Shown here: piece after piece, positions 9,972 through 17,982 of the stretch
Layout of the letters: every line of letters begins with the position of its first letter
Position numbering within the stretch: position 1 is the stretch's first letter
Source of the DNA: Peribacillus simplex
GTDB taxonomy: Bacteria > Bacillota > Bacilli > Bacillales > DSM-1321
DNA length: 64,000 bases
Assembly: GCF_900156045.1 (NCBI RefSeq)
Contig: NZ_FTMX01000001.1
Coordinates: forward strand, 186,001-250,000
Direction: 5' to 3'
Translations under genes and position numbers: made by a program
Notes under the pieces: generated by a model
The model's database searches: none
What the model was told of the DNA's origin: nothing
What the model saw: only the letters and a program-made list of their open reading frames with translations

Positions 9972-10670
9972 ATGAAAAAGAAACTGACATTCATTGGATT
10001 GGGAATCGTGGTTGTTTTCCTGCTATTGCTTGGTACGTATAAATTAATGAATTCGAGAACATATCAGGTATTCGGAGGACTGACGGATAATGTCGAGACG
10101 AATGAAAAAGTGGTCGCTTTGACATTTGATGATGGCCCATCGAAGAATGTGAATCAGATCCTTCCGTTATTGGAAAAATACGATGTAAAAGCTACTTTCT
10201 TCCTGATTGGTAACGAAATCGAAAAATACCCAGAGGAAGCTGGAAAAATAGCGGAAGCAGGACATCAGATTGGGAATCACACGTATTCCCACAAGCGAAT
10301 GGTTTTTAAATCGCCTTCTTTTATCAAGGCGGAAATCGAGAAAACGGATAAATTAATTCAGGACTCCGGATATAAGGGTGAAATTGACGTCCGGCCACCC
10401 AATGGGAAAAAAATCATGGGTCTGCCTTATTATTTAAATGAAAATGATAGAGAGACCATTACCTGGAATCTGGAACCAGATAGCTATTACACTTCCGCTT
10501 CTGACAAAATGAAGTATGTGAAGGAAAATATAAAACCAGGTTCGATCATCCTGATGCATCCAATGTATGATGATACGGGTAAAGAACTTCAAGCGATTGA
10601 AGGGATCTTACAAGAGTTAACGAACGAAGGGTATACATTTGTAACGGTCAATGAACTTCAAGAATTGTAG
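9972..10670 (+). CDS. Polysaccharide deacetylase family protein
   Basis: NodB-fold deacetylase of 232 residues, probably acting on peptidoglycan or another N-acetylated glycan outside the membrane. Residues 5-22 form a membrane anchor or signal. The catalytic and metal site is TFDDGP (51-56) with the H-x3-H pair H103 and H107 in NHTYSHKRM; RPPNGK and ILMHP follow as motifs 3 and 5. RPPN in place of the usual RPPYG is a small departure. A strong terminator follows. Confidence 0.88.
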   Translation: MKKKLTFIGLGIVVVFLLLLGTYKLMNSRTYQVFGGLTDNVETNEKVVALTFDDGPSKNVNQILPLLEKYDVKATFFLIGNEIEKYPEEAGKIAEAGHQIGNHTYSHKRMVFKSPSFIKAEIEKTDKLIQDSGYKGEIDVRPPNGKKIMGLPYYLNENDRETITWNLEPDSYYTSASDKMKYVKENIKPGSIILMHPMYDDTGKELQAIEGILQELTNEGYTFVTVNELQEL

Positions 10671-10703
10671 TTTCATTTATACCGTATGTACGATTTTCGA
10701 AGA

Positions 10704-10730
10704 AAAGGGTTGCTGCGGCAGCCCTTTTTT
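10704..10730 (+). terminator. Terminator after the deacetylase gene
   Basis: GGGTTGC/GGCAGCCC stem with a short loop, followed by TTTTTT. Confidence 0.85.
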
Positions 10731-10857
10731 AATTGATATACAGAATAGTACAAAACGTGGTCTGCATATTGTTTCTTAACGGAATCCGTTTTAAGGGCAT
10801 GCATTCGCATGAATTTTTCCTAAGTGTAAATAAAGCTATCAAAATGGGGCTGGTTAC

Positions 10858-11043
10858 TTGTATCGGAATAAAAATACCGCTCTGATCATCCTTTTGAGTT
10901 TCCTGTTATTCCTATTTCTTGTCGTGCTCATTTTTCGCCACATCAAGGTATACTTCGTGTATAGCTCGGGCATCGGCCCGTTATTGCTTATCGGTGTAAT
11001 GGTTTTGGCTATCGCTATGCTTTTTTTCAAGAGATATAAATGA
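10858..11043 (+). CDS. Hypothetical small membrane protein
   Basis: A 61-residue frame opening at a TTG with two hydrophobic segments (about 8-26 and 36-56) and positively charged ends (MYRNKN at the start, FKRYK at the end). The upstream GGGGCTGG is only a fair ribosome binding site. No family is recognised. A terminator about 190 bases downstream, beyond a GC-rich repeat, may serve it. Confidence 0.5.
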   Translation: MYRNKNTALIILLSFLLFLFLVVLIFRHIKVYFVYSSGIGPLLLIGVMVLAIAMLFFKRYK

Positions 11044-11079
11044 TCGAGTTTGTTTGCATTTTTTTAGGTTGTGCTATTT

Positions 11080-11185
11080 GAACGTTGATTGGAACGTAGG
11101 GCACTCGCTTACCGTGGGCGGTCCGCCCTCGACGCTTCGCGCCAGCGGGGTCTCCCCTGGCCACGCTTTTCCCGCAGGAGTTCGT
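11080..11185 (-). repeat. Solo GC-rich intergenic repeat, diverged relative of the MITE core
   Basis: Read on the minus strand, this stretch contains AACTCCTGCGGGA, GGGGAGACCCCGCTGGCG, ACCGCCC, GGTAAGCGAG and CCAATCAACG in the same order as the central part of the 219-bp elements at 15326, 24512 and 52100, but with many substitutions. The mobile ends (GGCTCTTTTCG and complement) are absent, so this is the core alone. It is rich in short inverted repeats and open in several frames, but it is not a gene. Confidence 0.75.
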
Positions 11186-11228
11186 AGTTTTAAAATTCAG
11201 ATAGAACTCCTTTTGTCTAAAAACTGGG

Positions 11229-11250
11229 TGCTGCTGCGGCAGCCTTTTTT
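11229..11250 (+). terminator. Terminator downstream of small membrane gene
   Basis: GCTGC-TGCG-GCAGC stem followed by CTTTTTT. Confidence 0.65.
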
Positions 11251-11392
11251 ATGTGGAAAAAAGTTCTCTACATCGAGAGACATAAAAAAAAATAAAAATC
11301 AATAAAAAATTAACACTCCAAGATTAGTAATATATGGTAAGATTTGAAATGGAATTATTTTCTTTTAAATTATATTCAGGGGTGATTAGTAC

Positions 11393-14300
11393 GTGGAGTT
11401 TTTTACTAAGTGGTCATTTAAGAACAAGGCTGCCGTATCATTGGTAACTATTTTTATTTTGTTGATAGGAGTTGTCAGTTATTTTAAACTGCCGATGGAA
11501 TTTTTACCAGCTGCTGATAATCCACAAGTTACGATTATCACAATGGGGCAGGGCACCGATTCGAAAACGATGGAAGCGCAAGTTACAGATCCGATTGAAA
11601 GGGCAGTCACTGGAGTTAAGGGAAAGAGTTCAATATACTCCACCACGGGAGATGGATTTTCAAAAGTAGATCTATTCTTTGAAGCCGGATCGGATATGAA
11701 ACAAGCGAAACTTGATGTTCAAGAGGCTTTAGGCAGTGTAGCATTGCCACAAAGCATGGCAAAGCCTACTGTTACACAGTTAAATACATCAATGATTCCC
11801 ATTTCATTTGTTTCCGTTACTTTTAAGGATGGATTAACAGCTGAAAATATAGACTTTACCAAGAAAGAATTAGAGCCTCTGTATAAAGATATTAAAGGGG
11901 TTTCGGATGTACAGACATTTGGAGTTTCCCAATCCGTTCTTTCAGTCAAGGTGGATAATGAGGAATTGGCTAAAAAGAAAGTCTCCATTCAAGATGTCAT
12001 GAGCGTCCTTAACGGTCAGAATGCAGCTTTGGCCGTAGGTGAAAAAGTGATTGATGGGAAGGCAAGTAACATCAAGGTTATCGGGGATTTAACAAGTATT
12101 GAAAAATTAAAAGCGTTAAAGGTCACTCCAAATGTCACACTTGGAGAGATAGCAAAAGTTGAAGAAACGAAGGATGGCAACCTCATCAGCCGTTTTAACG
12201 GGGAGGAAAGCATTGATTTAAGCATTATCAAGGACAGTCAATCAAATGCCGTCACAATCAGTAAAGAGGTTGAAAAAGTAGCTAAGGAAATTAATGAAAA
12301 GTATAGTGACCAAAAATCGACCATTTATTTATCTACAGCTGATATGGTGGAGACTTCCGTTCAGACGATGGTAAAGGAAGTTCTGCTAGGTGCGCTATTC
12401 GCCACGATAGTAATCATGGTCTTTTTACGGAATGTACGATCCACATTCATTACAATTGTATCCATACCGCTATCTCTTGGCTTTACGTTATTTTTGCTGT
12501 CATTGTCGGGAGTGACGCTGAATATTTTGACGCTGGGCGGTGTCGCTGTAGCGATCGGGCGCTTGGTGGACGATAGCATTGTTGTTATTGAAAATATTTT
12601 CCGGAAAATGCAGCAGGAGAAGATTTCAATGGAATTGGTGATGGGTGCAACTAAAGAAGTGGGAGTGGCGATAACAGCTTCAACCCTTACGACTGTAGCC
12701 GTTTTCTTGCCGGTTGCTTTATTGAATGGAGGGCTACAAGAGTTTCTTCTTCCTTTCGCTTTGACTGTCACTTATTCTTTGCTGGCCTCTTTAATCGTGG
12801 CATTAACAGTTGTTCCGTTAATGAGTGCAGGATTGCTGAAAAGGACGGAGCTGCCAAAACATCGCCCGGCCAAGCGTTTTACCAAGCTGGTTACTTGGTC
12901 ACTAAACCATAAGTGGGTTGTCTTGATTATTGCCATGCTGTTGTTTGTCGGTTCCATTGGTACATATTTTGCCATGCCAAAAGGGGCGATTGATAATTCT
13001 TCAGCAGACTATGTTTCCGTGACATTAACTTATCCAAATGATCAGCCCTATGAAAAAGTGAAGGAAAAGGCGATTGAACTCGAAGAAACGATGCAGGATA
13101 TGAGTGAAGTGGATAATATCTTCATGCAATTAGGAAACTCTGCCGAGATGGCGCAATATGGTGAAGTCGCATCACCTACAGAAGCGATTTTCGGCCTCCT
13201 GGTGAAGGATAAAGCAAATGTAGATACGATCCTAAAGAAGATGGAAAAGGAACAAGAAAACTATCCTGATGCGAAGCTTACGGCCCAAGCCTCTTCATTT
13301 ATGATGGGGGCATCAAAGACGAACATTACGATAGATGTGATCGGCAGTAATGTTGAAGATTTGGAACTGACGGCCAATAAGGTCAAAGAAAGCATACAGG
13401 ATATTAAAGGAATTGAAGAAGTAACAACGAACCAAGACGAAAAGAAAACCATTTATTCATTCAAGGTAGATCCGGCTAAAGGCAATACAGAACAAATCGG
13501 TCAACAATTAGGTATCATGCTTAATAAAACGCCTATCGGCAATATCACTTTACAGGATAAACAGACACCTGTCGTCCTTGAACCAATCTTAGATCCTAAA
13601 AAACCAGAGGATTTAAAAAGCATTCCGATCATGACAGATGGCGGTCTAGCCCCTGTGTCAAAGGTCGCTTCTTTAAAGAGCGAAGAGAGTGCAACAACGC
13701 AGTTCCATAAAGATGGGGAAACGTATCTTCAATTGACGGCAACGGTCGATCCGACTAAGCTTTCCGAAATTGCAAGCAAAATAAATCTTGAGATATTTGG
13801 AGATAAAGAGAAGAACAAAGGACTTGATATTCCGAATGATGTAGATATTCTAGTCGGGGGAGCCAGTGCTCAGCAAACAGACGATTTTTCCGATTTGTTC
13901 CTTACGATGTTAATATCGATCGGCATTGTCTTTTTAATCATGGTTATAACATTCAAATCGATCAAAGCGCCGATCGCCATTCTATTTTCCTTGCCATTCG
14001 CTGCCATTGGAGCGGTATTAGGATTGGTTATCAGTCGAATTCCAGTCGATATTACAGCACTGCTGGGTGCTCTTATGTTAATTGGAATTGTTGTGACAAA
14101 CGCGATTGTGCTTCTGGATCGAGTCAAACAAAATGAAGAAAAAATGATTATCCGTGATGCGATCGTCGAAGCGACAGCTACAAGATTCCGTCCGATCATA
14201 ATGACGGCTGTAGCCACGATTTGTGCCATGCTGCCCCTATTATATAAAAAGGCCGAAACAGGAAGCTTGGTTTCACAAAGTTTAGCGATCGTTGTCATTG

Positions 14301-14431
14301 GCGGGTTAGCCGTGTCTACCCTGCTCACACTTATCGTCATTCCATGTATATACGAATTGCTGTACTATAAAAAATCGAAAAAACAGAGAAAGAAAAAGAG
14401 GGAACCCGTAAACGAACAAATCGAGATGTAA
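11393..14431 (+). CDS. RND family efflux transporter (SwrC/AcrB-like)
   Basis: A 1012-residue HAE1-type exporter, probably a proton antiporter for lipopeptides, detergents or drugs. The first membrane helix is at about residues 12-32, followed by a large extracytoplasmic loop beginning FLPAADNPQVTI. The TM4 proton-relay motif is VAIGRLVDDSIVVIENIF near residue 395. A second helix and loop repeat starts near 500, and TSRIPVDITALLGALML-like sequence near 880 mirrors the first half. The GTG start follows CAGGGGTGAT. The closest B. subtilis counterpart is SwrC (YerP). No adaptor or regulator gene adjoins. Confidence 0.9.
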   Translation: MEFFTKWSFKNKAAVSLVTIFILLIGVVSYFKLPMEFLPAADNPQVTIITMGQGTDSKTMEAQVTDPIERAVTGVKGKSSIYSTTGDGFSKVDLFFEAGSDMKQAKLDVQEALGSVALPQSMAKPTVTQLNTSMIPISFVSVTFKDGLTAENIDFTKKELEPLYKDIKGVSDVQTFGVSQSVLSVKVDNEELAKKKVSIQDVMSVLNGQNAALAVGEKVIDGKASNIKVIGDLTSIEKLKALKVTPNVTLGEIAKVEETKDGNLISRFNGEESIDLSIIKDSQSNAVTISKEVEKVAKEINEKYSDQKSTIYLSTADMVETSVQTMVKEVLLGALFATIVIMVFLRNVRSTFITIVSIPLSLGFTLFLLSLSGVTLNILTLGGVAVAIGRLVDDSIVVIENIFRKMQQEKISMELVMGATKEVGVAITASTLTTVAVFLPVALLNGGLQEFLLPFALTVTYSLLASLIVALTVVPLMSAGLLKRTELPKHRPAKRFTKLVTWSLNHKWVVLIIAMLLFVGSIGTYFAMPKGAIDNSSADYVSVTLTYPNDQPYEKVKEKAIELEETMQDMSEVDNIFMQLGNSAEMAQYGEVASPTEAIFGLLVKDKANVDTILKKMEKEQENYPDAKLTAQASSFMMGASKTNITIDVIGSNVEDLELTANKVKESIQDIKGIEEVTTNQDEKKTIYSFKVDPAKGNTEQIGQQLGIMLNKTPIGNITLQDKQTPVVLEPILDPKKPEDLKSIPIMTDGGLAPVSKVASLKSEESATTQFHKDGETYLQLTATVDPTKLSEIASKINLEIFGDKEKNKGLDIPNDVDILVGGASAQQTDDFSDLFLTMLISIGIVFLIMVITFKSIKAPIAILFSLPFAAIGAVLGLVISRIPVDITALLGALMLIGIVVTNAIVLLDRVKQNEEKMIIRDAIVEATATRFRPIIMTAVATICAMLPLLYKKAETGSLVSQSLAIVVIGGLAVSTLLTLIVIPCIYELLYYKKSKKQRKKKREPVNEQIEM

Positions 14432-14436
14432 TAATA

Positions 14437-14481
14437 AAAAGTTTGTAGAGAAAGCAACGCTTTCTTTACAAACTTTTTTTT
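14437..14481 (+). terminator. Strong terminator after the RND gene
   Basis: AAAGTTTGTA-GAGAAAGC pairs with GCTTTCTTTACAAACTTT, loop AAC, followed by a T-run. Confidence 0.9.
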
Positions 14482-14540
14482 CTGTAAAATGGTACATGTT
14501 CTTTAGTTTTTTTAAAATAATGGTTGACTTTCTTTTGACC

Positions 14541-14613
14541 TGTAACTAAAATGATTACAGCTAGTGACAATGTTATATTTTTTTTAGTTTGTGTTGTAAC
14601 TGGTTCGATTACA
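14541..14613 (+). promoter_or_regulatory. Tandem operator pair upstream of DsbA-like gene
   Basis: Two 19-bp inverted repeats share the form TGTAACT-N5-GATTACA: 14541-14559 and 14595-14613, spaced 54 bases start to start. The conserved arms with unrelated centres indicate a dimeric repressor. The size and the thiol/quinone-stress neighbours suggest an HxlR- or MarR-type redox sensor; that identity is inference. Confidence 0.65.
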
Positions 14614-14648
14614 AGTTTAGCCAATGATGAAAAGTGAGGGAATATATA

Positions 14649-15299
14649 ATGACAGTGAAAATTAAAGCGTATTCTGATTTTATATGTCCATTTTGTTTTT
14701 TAGGTAAAGGTCCTTTGGACGAAATCGTAAAGGAAAAGGATGTAGAAGTGGAATGGATGCCATTTGAATTGCGACCGAGTCCATATTCCAAAATTGATCC
14801 ATGGAATGAACCCGATAAGTTGAATTCATGGGATTCCTACATTCTGCCTGCTGCGAAAAAACTGGGAGTGGATATGCGTTTACCCCGTGTCTCCCCGCAT
14901 CCATATACACATTTGGCGTTCGAAGGCTGCCATTTTGCAAAGGAGCACGGAAAAGGGAAAGAGTTCCACAACAGAGTATTTACAGCGTTTTTTCAAGAGG
15001 AACAAAATATTGAAGATATTGAAGTATTGACAAAATTAGCGGGTGAAGTTGAACTTCCTATAGATGCTTTTAGAGAAGCATTAGTGTCACGAAAGTATCG
15101 GGAAGTGCACCAAGAAGCACTGAAACATGCTTATGAAGAAGCGGATATCAGGGCTGTCCCGACGTTTATTATTGGTGATGAAGTTATTCAAGGACTAGCC
15201 AGCAAAGAAAGGTTAGCGCAAGTCATTGAGAAGGAAGAGGCAAAAAATAAACGGAATGAACTTGAGGGCTTGCAATGTGATGGCAAGGGGAATTGCTAA
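14649..15299 (+). CDS. DsbA family (FrnE-like) thiol oxidoreductase
   Basis: Cytoplasmic thioredoxin-fold protein of 216 residues. The redox motif C13-P-F-C16 sits in SDFICPFCFLG, the cis-proline loop is AVPTFIIGDEVIQG, and a helical insertion lies between. No signal peptide is visible, so it is of the FrnE/HCCA-isomerase-like group rather than secreted DsbA. Two more cysteines end the chain (CDGKGNC). The ATG at 14649 has GTGAGGG upstream and is preferred to the in-frame GTG at 14634. The nitroreductase gene follows, now separated by a MITE; the pair was probably an operon. Confidence 0.85.
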   Translation: MTVKIKAYSDFICPFCFLGKGPLDEIVKEKDVEVEWMPFELRPSPYSKIDPWNEPDKLNSWDSYILPAAKKLGVDMRLPRVSPHPYTHLAFEGCHFAKEHGKGKEFHNRVFTAFFQEEQNIEDIEVLTKLAGEVELPIDAFREALVSRKYREVHQEALKHAYEEADIRAVPTFIIGDEVIQGLASKERLAQVIEKEEAKNKRNELEGLQCDGKGNC

Positions 15300-15325
15300 A
15301 AACCTTCTGAGGATTAAAAAAATTA

Positions 15326-15544
15326 GGCTCTTTTCGTAAAGATTGTTGTTTTTAAAACGAAACGATTTAAGGTTGATTGGAGCGCAAGTGCGAGACTCCT
15401 GCGGGAGCAGCGGGACAGGTGAGACCCCACAGGCGTTTACGCCGAGGAGGCTCACCGCCCGCCCCGCGGAAAGCGAGCATCTGGAGGGGAAATCAACCAC
15501 ACCGCTTTACTTGGAAAATAGCAACAAAGTAAGCGAAAACAGCC
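15326..15544 (+). mobile_element. MITE-like element copy 1 (219 bp, 8-bp target duplication)
   Basis: The element begins GGCTCTTTTCG and ends CGAAAACAGCC, imperfect inverted termini (10 of 11). It is flanked on both sides by AAAAATTA (15318-15325 and 15545-15552). The GC-rich centre carries GGTTGATT...AATCAACC ends and many small hairpins (CTCC-TGC-GGGAG, GGCG-TTTA-CGCC). It encodes no transposase. It lies 35 bases before the nitroreductase start, so it now forms part of that gene's leader. Confidence 0.92.
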
Positions 15545-15579
15545 AAAAATTAAAAACATCATAATTTGGAGGAGTCAAA

Positions 15580-16182
15580 ATGTCAGCAACTACAACAAAT
15601 TTAAAAGAAGCAATTATCAATCGCCGTTCCATCCGTAAGGTGAAAAAGAACGAAAATATTACGAAAGAAAGAATGATTGAAGTATTGAAAACGGCTTTAC
15701 ATGCACCAACTTCATTTAATATGCAAAGTGGACGAGTGGTAGTAGTGATGGATGACGAGCATGAAAAGTTCTGGGATATTGTAAAAGAAACACTTCGTTC
15801 CCGAGTTCCGGAAGAGAGCTTTGCGGCAACAGTAGAACGATTACAAGGATTTCGTGATGGAGTGGGTACCCTTCTATTCTTTGAAAATCAAGAAACAATA
15901 GAACAAATGCAAGAAAAAGCACCCTCCTATAAAGAACAGTTTCCATATTGGTCCCATCAAGGAAATGCTATGCTTCAGTATGCAGTATGGATGACTTTAT
16001 CAGCGGAAGGTATAGGGGCATCTTTACAACATTATAATCCCATCATAGATGAAGAAGTGATGAAGACCTGGGATCTTCCAGGGAAATGGTCGCTGATAGC
16101 TCAAATGCCATTTGGTGAGCCGAATGAACAACCAGGAGAAAAAATGCTCCTGCCTTTCGAGGATATTGTGAAATTTTATTAA
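15580..16182 (+). CDS. Nitroreductase family protein
   Basis: FMN-dependent NAD(P)H nitro/quinone reductase of 200 residues. The N-terminal NRRSIRKVKKN phosphate-binding segment (15-25), APTSFNMQSGRVVVV near 42-56, and GIGASLQHYNP near 150 are family signatures. TTTGGAGGAG precedes the ATG and lies outside the MITE. With the DsbA-like gene upstream and its paired operators, it fits a thiol or quinone stress response. A terminator follows. Confidence 0.88.
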   Translation: MSATTTNLKEAIINRRSIRKVKKNENITKERMIEVLKTALHAPTSFNMQSGRVVVVMDDEHEKFWDIVKETLRSRVPEESFAATVERLQGFRDGVGTLLFFENQETIEQMQEKAPSYKEQFPYWSHQGNAMLQYAVWMTLSAEGIGASLQHYNPIIDEEVMKTWDLPGKWSLIAQMPFGEPNEQPGEKMLLPFEDIVKFY

Positions 16183-16216
16183 TTCAAAATTTTAGGGTTG
16201 GGATACTAGATTAACC

Positions 16217-16260
16217 AAGAGCGCGTTTACTCTTAATGAGTAAAACGTGCTCTTTTTATT
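16217..16260 (+). terminator. Terminator after nitroreductase
   Basis: AGAGC-CGTTTACTC pairs with GAGTAAAACG-GCTCT, followed by a T-rich run. Confidence 0.85.
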
Positions 16261-16357
16261 TGAAGAAACGTTCCAGAAGCATTACAGATACAGGGAAGGT
16301 GAAGCGAAAATATGCGTTGCCGATATTCATCCTGAATATAATAGTGGAGGTAAATAA

Positions 16358-16387
16358 TTGACAATGAGAATCATTTTCATTTATAGT
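16358..16387 (+). promoter_or_regulatory. Promoter with Fur box
   Basis: TTGACA (16358-16363), an 18-base spacer and TATAGT (16382-16387). The spacer is filled by a Fur-type palindrome, AATGAGAATCATTTTCATT, close to GATAATGATAATCATTATC. A weaker similar stretch lies at about 16398-16415. Iron repression of the downstream flavodoxin-fbpAB genes follows. Confidence 0.85.
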
Positions 16388-16430
16388 GATATGTGTAATG
16401 AAAGTAATTCTCAATTAGGAAGTGATATAG

Positions 16431-17042
16431 ATGAAGGTATTCATTGGTTATGTCAGTTTATCCGGTAATACCGAGAATATGGCTATAAACATAAAGAATA
16501 GAATGAAGGCTGTCGGCTGTGAAGTATATATGGAAAGATTGGATACTGTTGAAGTTGATGCTTTAAAGGATTTTGATTTGGCCTTTATTGGTTTATATAC
16601 ATGGAATCTTGAAGATTTACCGTATGAAGCACACGAGTTTTATGAAGAAATGGACCAGGTGGACTTTGCTGGAGTGAAAGTCGCATTCTTTGGTGCCGGC
16701 GACTTGACCCATTCGAAACCTTGCGCCGCGATAGATACTCTTTCCGATAAAATGAAGCAAGTTGGATTTGATGTATATGATCGAGTATTGAAAATACACC
16801 AGGATAGCAGTACATACGAACAATTAAGGAAATGTGAAGACTTTGCAGAGCATGCCCTTATATGGGGAAGCAATAGGAAGAAGTGGAGATTCTTCATGTG
16901 GGATCGGATGCTAGGCAGCCCAAAATACCAAAAGTCAGCATTTTTGTTAAGGAGGGTCCTTGATGATTACCCAATTAAGTGCAAAGGGAGAAGCAAAAAA
17001 AGAGGAACTTATACAAGAACTTCTGAAATTAGGGATTTTTAA
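16431..17042 (+). CDS. Flavodoxin with basic C-terminal extension
   Basis: Short-chain flavodoxin, an FMN electron carrier that replaces ferredoxin under iron limitation. YVSLSGNTENMA (residues 7-18) is the phosphate loop, GLYTWNLEDLPYE (about 54-66) and FFGAGD (about 86-91) contact the flavin. YkuN/YkuP-type flavodoxins end near residue 150, but this frame runs to 203 with a basic tail, and its last 80 bases overlap fbpA in another frame. The tail may result from a lost stop or an indel. The Fur box upstream fits the role. Confidence 0.85.
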   Translation: MKVFIGYVSLSGNTENMAINIKNRMKAVGCEVYMERLDTVEVDALKDFDLAFIGLYTWNLEDLPYEAHEFYEEMDQVDFAGVKVAFFGAGDLTHSKPCAAIDTLSDKMKQVGFDVYDRVLKIHQDSSTYEQLRKCEDFAEHALIWGSNRKKWRFFMWDRMLGSPKYQKSAFLLRRVLDDYPIKCKGRSKKRGTYTRTSEIRDF

Positions 17043-17130
17043 AAAATATAATAAACAACTATATGAGCTTCCGATAGTTGTTTTACAAAAGGAATTCAAT
17101 CACTTGAGAGGTGAATTAAAAAATGTCTAG
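16963..17130 (+). CDS. fbpA: FbpA family Fur-regulated basic protein
   Basis: A 55-residue frame opening at an ATG with AAGGAGGG 9 bases upstream. LIQELLKLGIFK and QLYELPIVVLQKEF match the FbpA family pattern (helix, then lYeLtl..Le.e). In B. subtilis these small proteins help FsrA-dependent iron sparing. The gene overlaps the 3' end of the flavodoxin frame and the start of fbpB by 8 bases, so all three are probably co-expressed from the Fur-box promoter. Confidence 0.75.
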   Translation: MITQLSAKGEAKKEELIQELLKLGIFKKYNKQLYELPIVVLQKEFNHLRGELKNV

Positions 17131-17272
17131 GAGAAGGAAATCTTATACTGAACTGCTAAAAGAAAACCGCGAACTTCTGTTGCATGACAAAATGGAAGTG
17201 GAACGCATCTATACAAAAATCGACCAAAAAGCCATCAATGAAAAAAAGGGAAGTAAGCAAGTACAATCATGA
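17123..17272 (+). CDS. fbpB: FbpB family small basic protein
   Basis: A 49-residue basic protein, RRRKSYTELLKENRELLL followed by HDKMEVERIYTKIDQKAI, matching the FbpB family. AGAGGTGA lies 8 bases before the ATG. It overlaps fbpA by 8 bases, indicating translational coupling, and is followed by a bidirectional terminator. FbpB in B. subtilis works with the small RNA FsrA to repress iron-rich proteins; that role is inferred here from family and Fur box. Confidence 0.78.
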   Translation: MSRRRKSYTELLKENRELLLHDKMEVERIYTKIDQKAINEKKGSKQVQS

Positions 17273-17282
17273 TTGAACAATA

Positions 17283-17319
17283 ATAAAACCGAAATCTATC
17301 TTTTGATTTCGGTTTTTTC
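17283..17319. terminator. Bidirectional terminator between fbpB and DUF2238 gene
   Basis: AAAACCGAAATC pairs with GATTTCGGTTTT; A-run on one side and T-run on the other serve both converging genes. Confidence 0.88.
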
Positions 17320-17322
17320 TAC

Positions 17323-17946
17323 TCAATTTTTCACTTTTCGTAACAGCTTGTCATGAAGTTTGGACAAGGTGAACAAGACAATGATGGAGCCGATCAATGT
17401 TAACGACATATCCCATTGTGCGTCCCAAATATCACCTTGTGTTCCTAAAAATTCTTTTGAAGCTTTTCCGCCTTTTGAAACGATGGCAGCTATCCATTCG
17501 ATGATTTCATATAAGGCTCCAATGGCAAGCGCAAAACTTAATGTAACAGCAAATAACCACGATCCTTTTTTTAGAGGGGTTTTACGTATTATTATTTCTC
17601 TAATCACAATCGCAAATAAACCTTTCAGGAAATGCCCAAACCGATCATAGTGGTTCCGGTTTAGATCGTAATGGTCTTTTAGCCAATTAAATAGTGGGAC
17701 TTTTGAGTACGTATAATGGGCACCGATGAACATGGTGATTGAAAGGACGGCAATAACGAAATAGGATAATGTAGTGAGGCGGAATTTATTATAAGTAGCA
17801 AGTAAATAAATCAGAAACACGACGGCAGGAAGTGCTTCCATTGTCCATATCAAGTATCCTTCAGGCTTAATGACCGACCAAATAAAAACGGCAGTGACTA
17901 GCAATAGAAATAATAAATGAATCAGTATGCTTTTATCTCTTCCCAA
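17323..17946 (-). CDS. DUF2238 (YjdF-like) membrane protein
   Basis: A 207-residue integral membrane protein with about six hydrophobic segments. Conserved-looking polar motifs are HYDRFGHFLKG near 97-107, EIIEWIAA near 147-154 and TQGDIWDAQWDM near 169-180, which are typical of DUF2238. The start is a TTG with TGGAGTGA upstream. The function of the family is unknown. It converges on the Fur-controlled genes. Confidence 0.8.
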   Translation of the reverse strand: MGRDKSILIHLLFLLLVTAVFIWSVIKPEGYLIWTMEALPAVVFLIYLLATYNKFRLTTLSYFVIAVLSITMFIGAHYTYSKVPLFNWLKDHYDLNRNHYDRFGHFLKGLFAIVIREIIIRKTPLKKGSWLFAVTLSFALAIGALYEIIEWIAAIVSKGGKASKEFLGTQGDIWDAQWDMSLTLIGSIIVLFTLSKLHDKLLRKVKN

Positions 17947-17982
17947 TTTTTTTCACTCCATTAAATTTATCAGTTGATCGAA

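Noticed and set aside
11054..11305. 83-residue plus-strand frame
   Set aside because: It lies in the solo GC-rich repeat and runs through a terminator.
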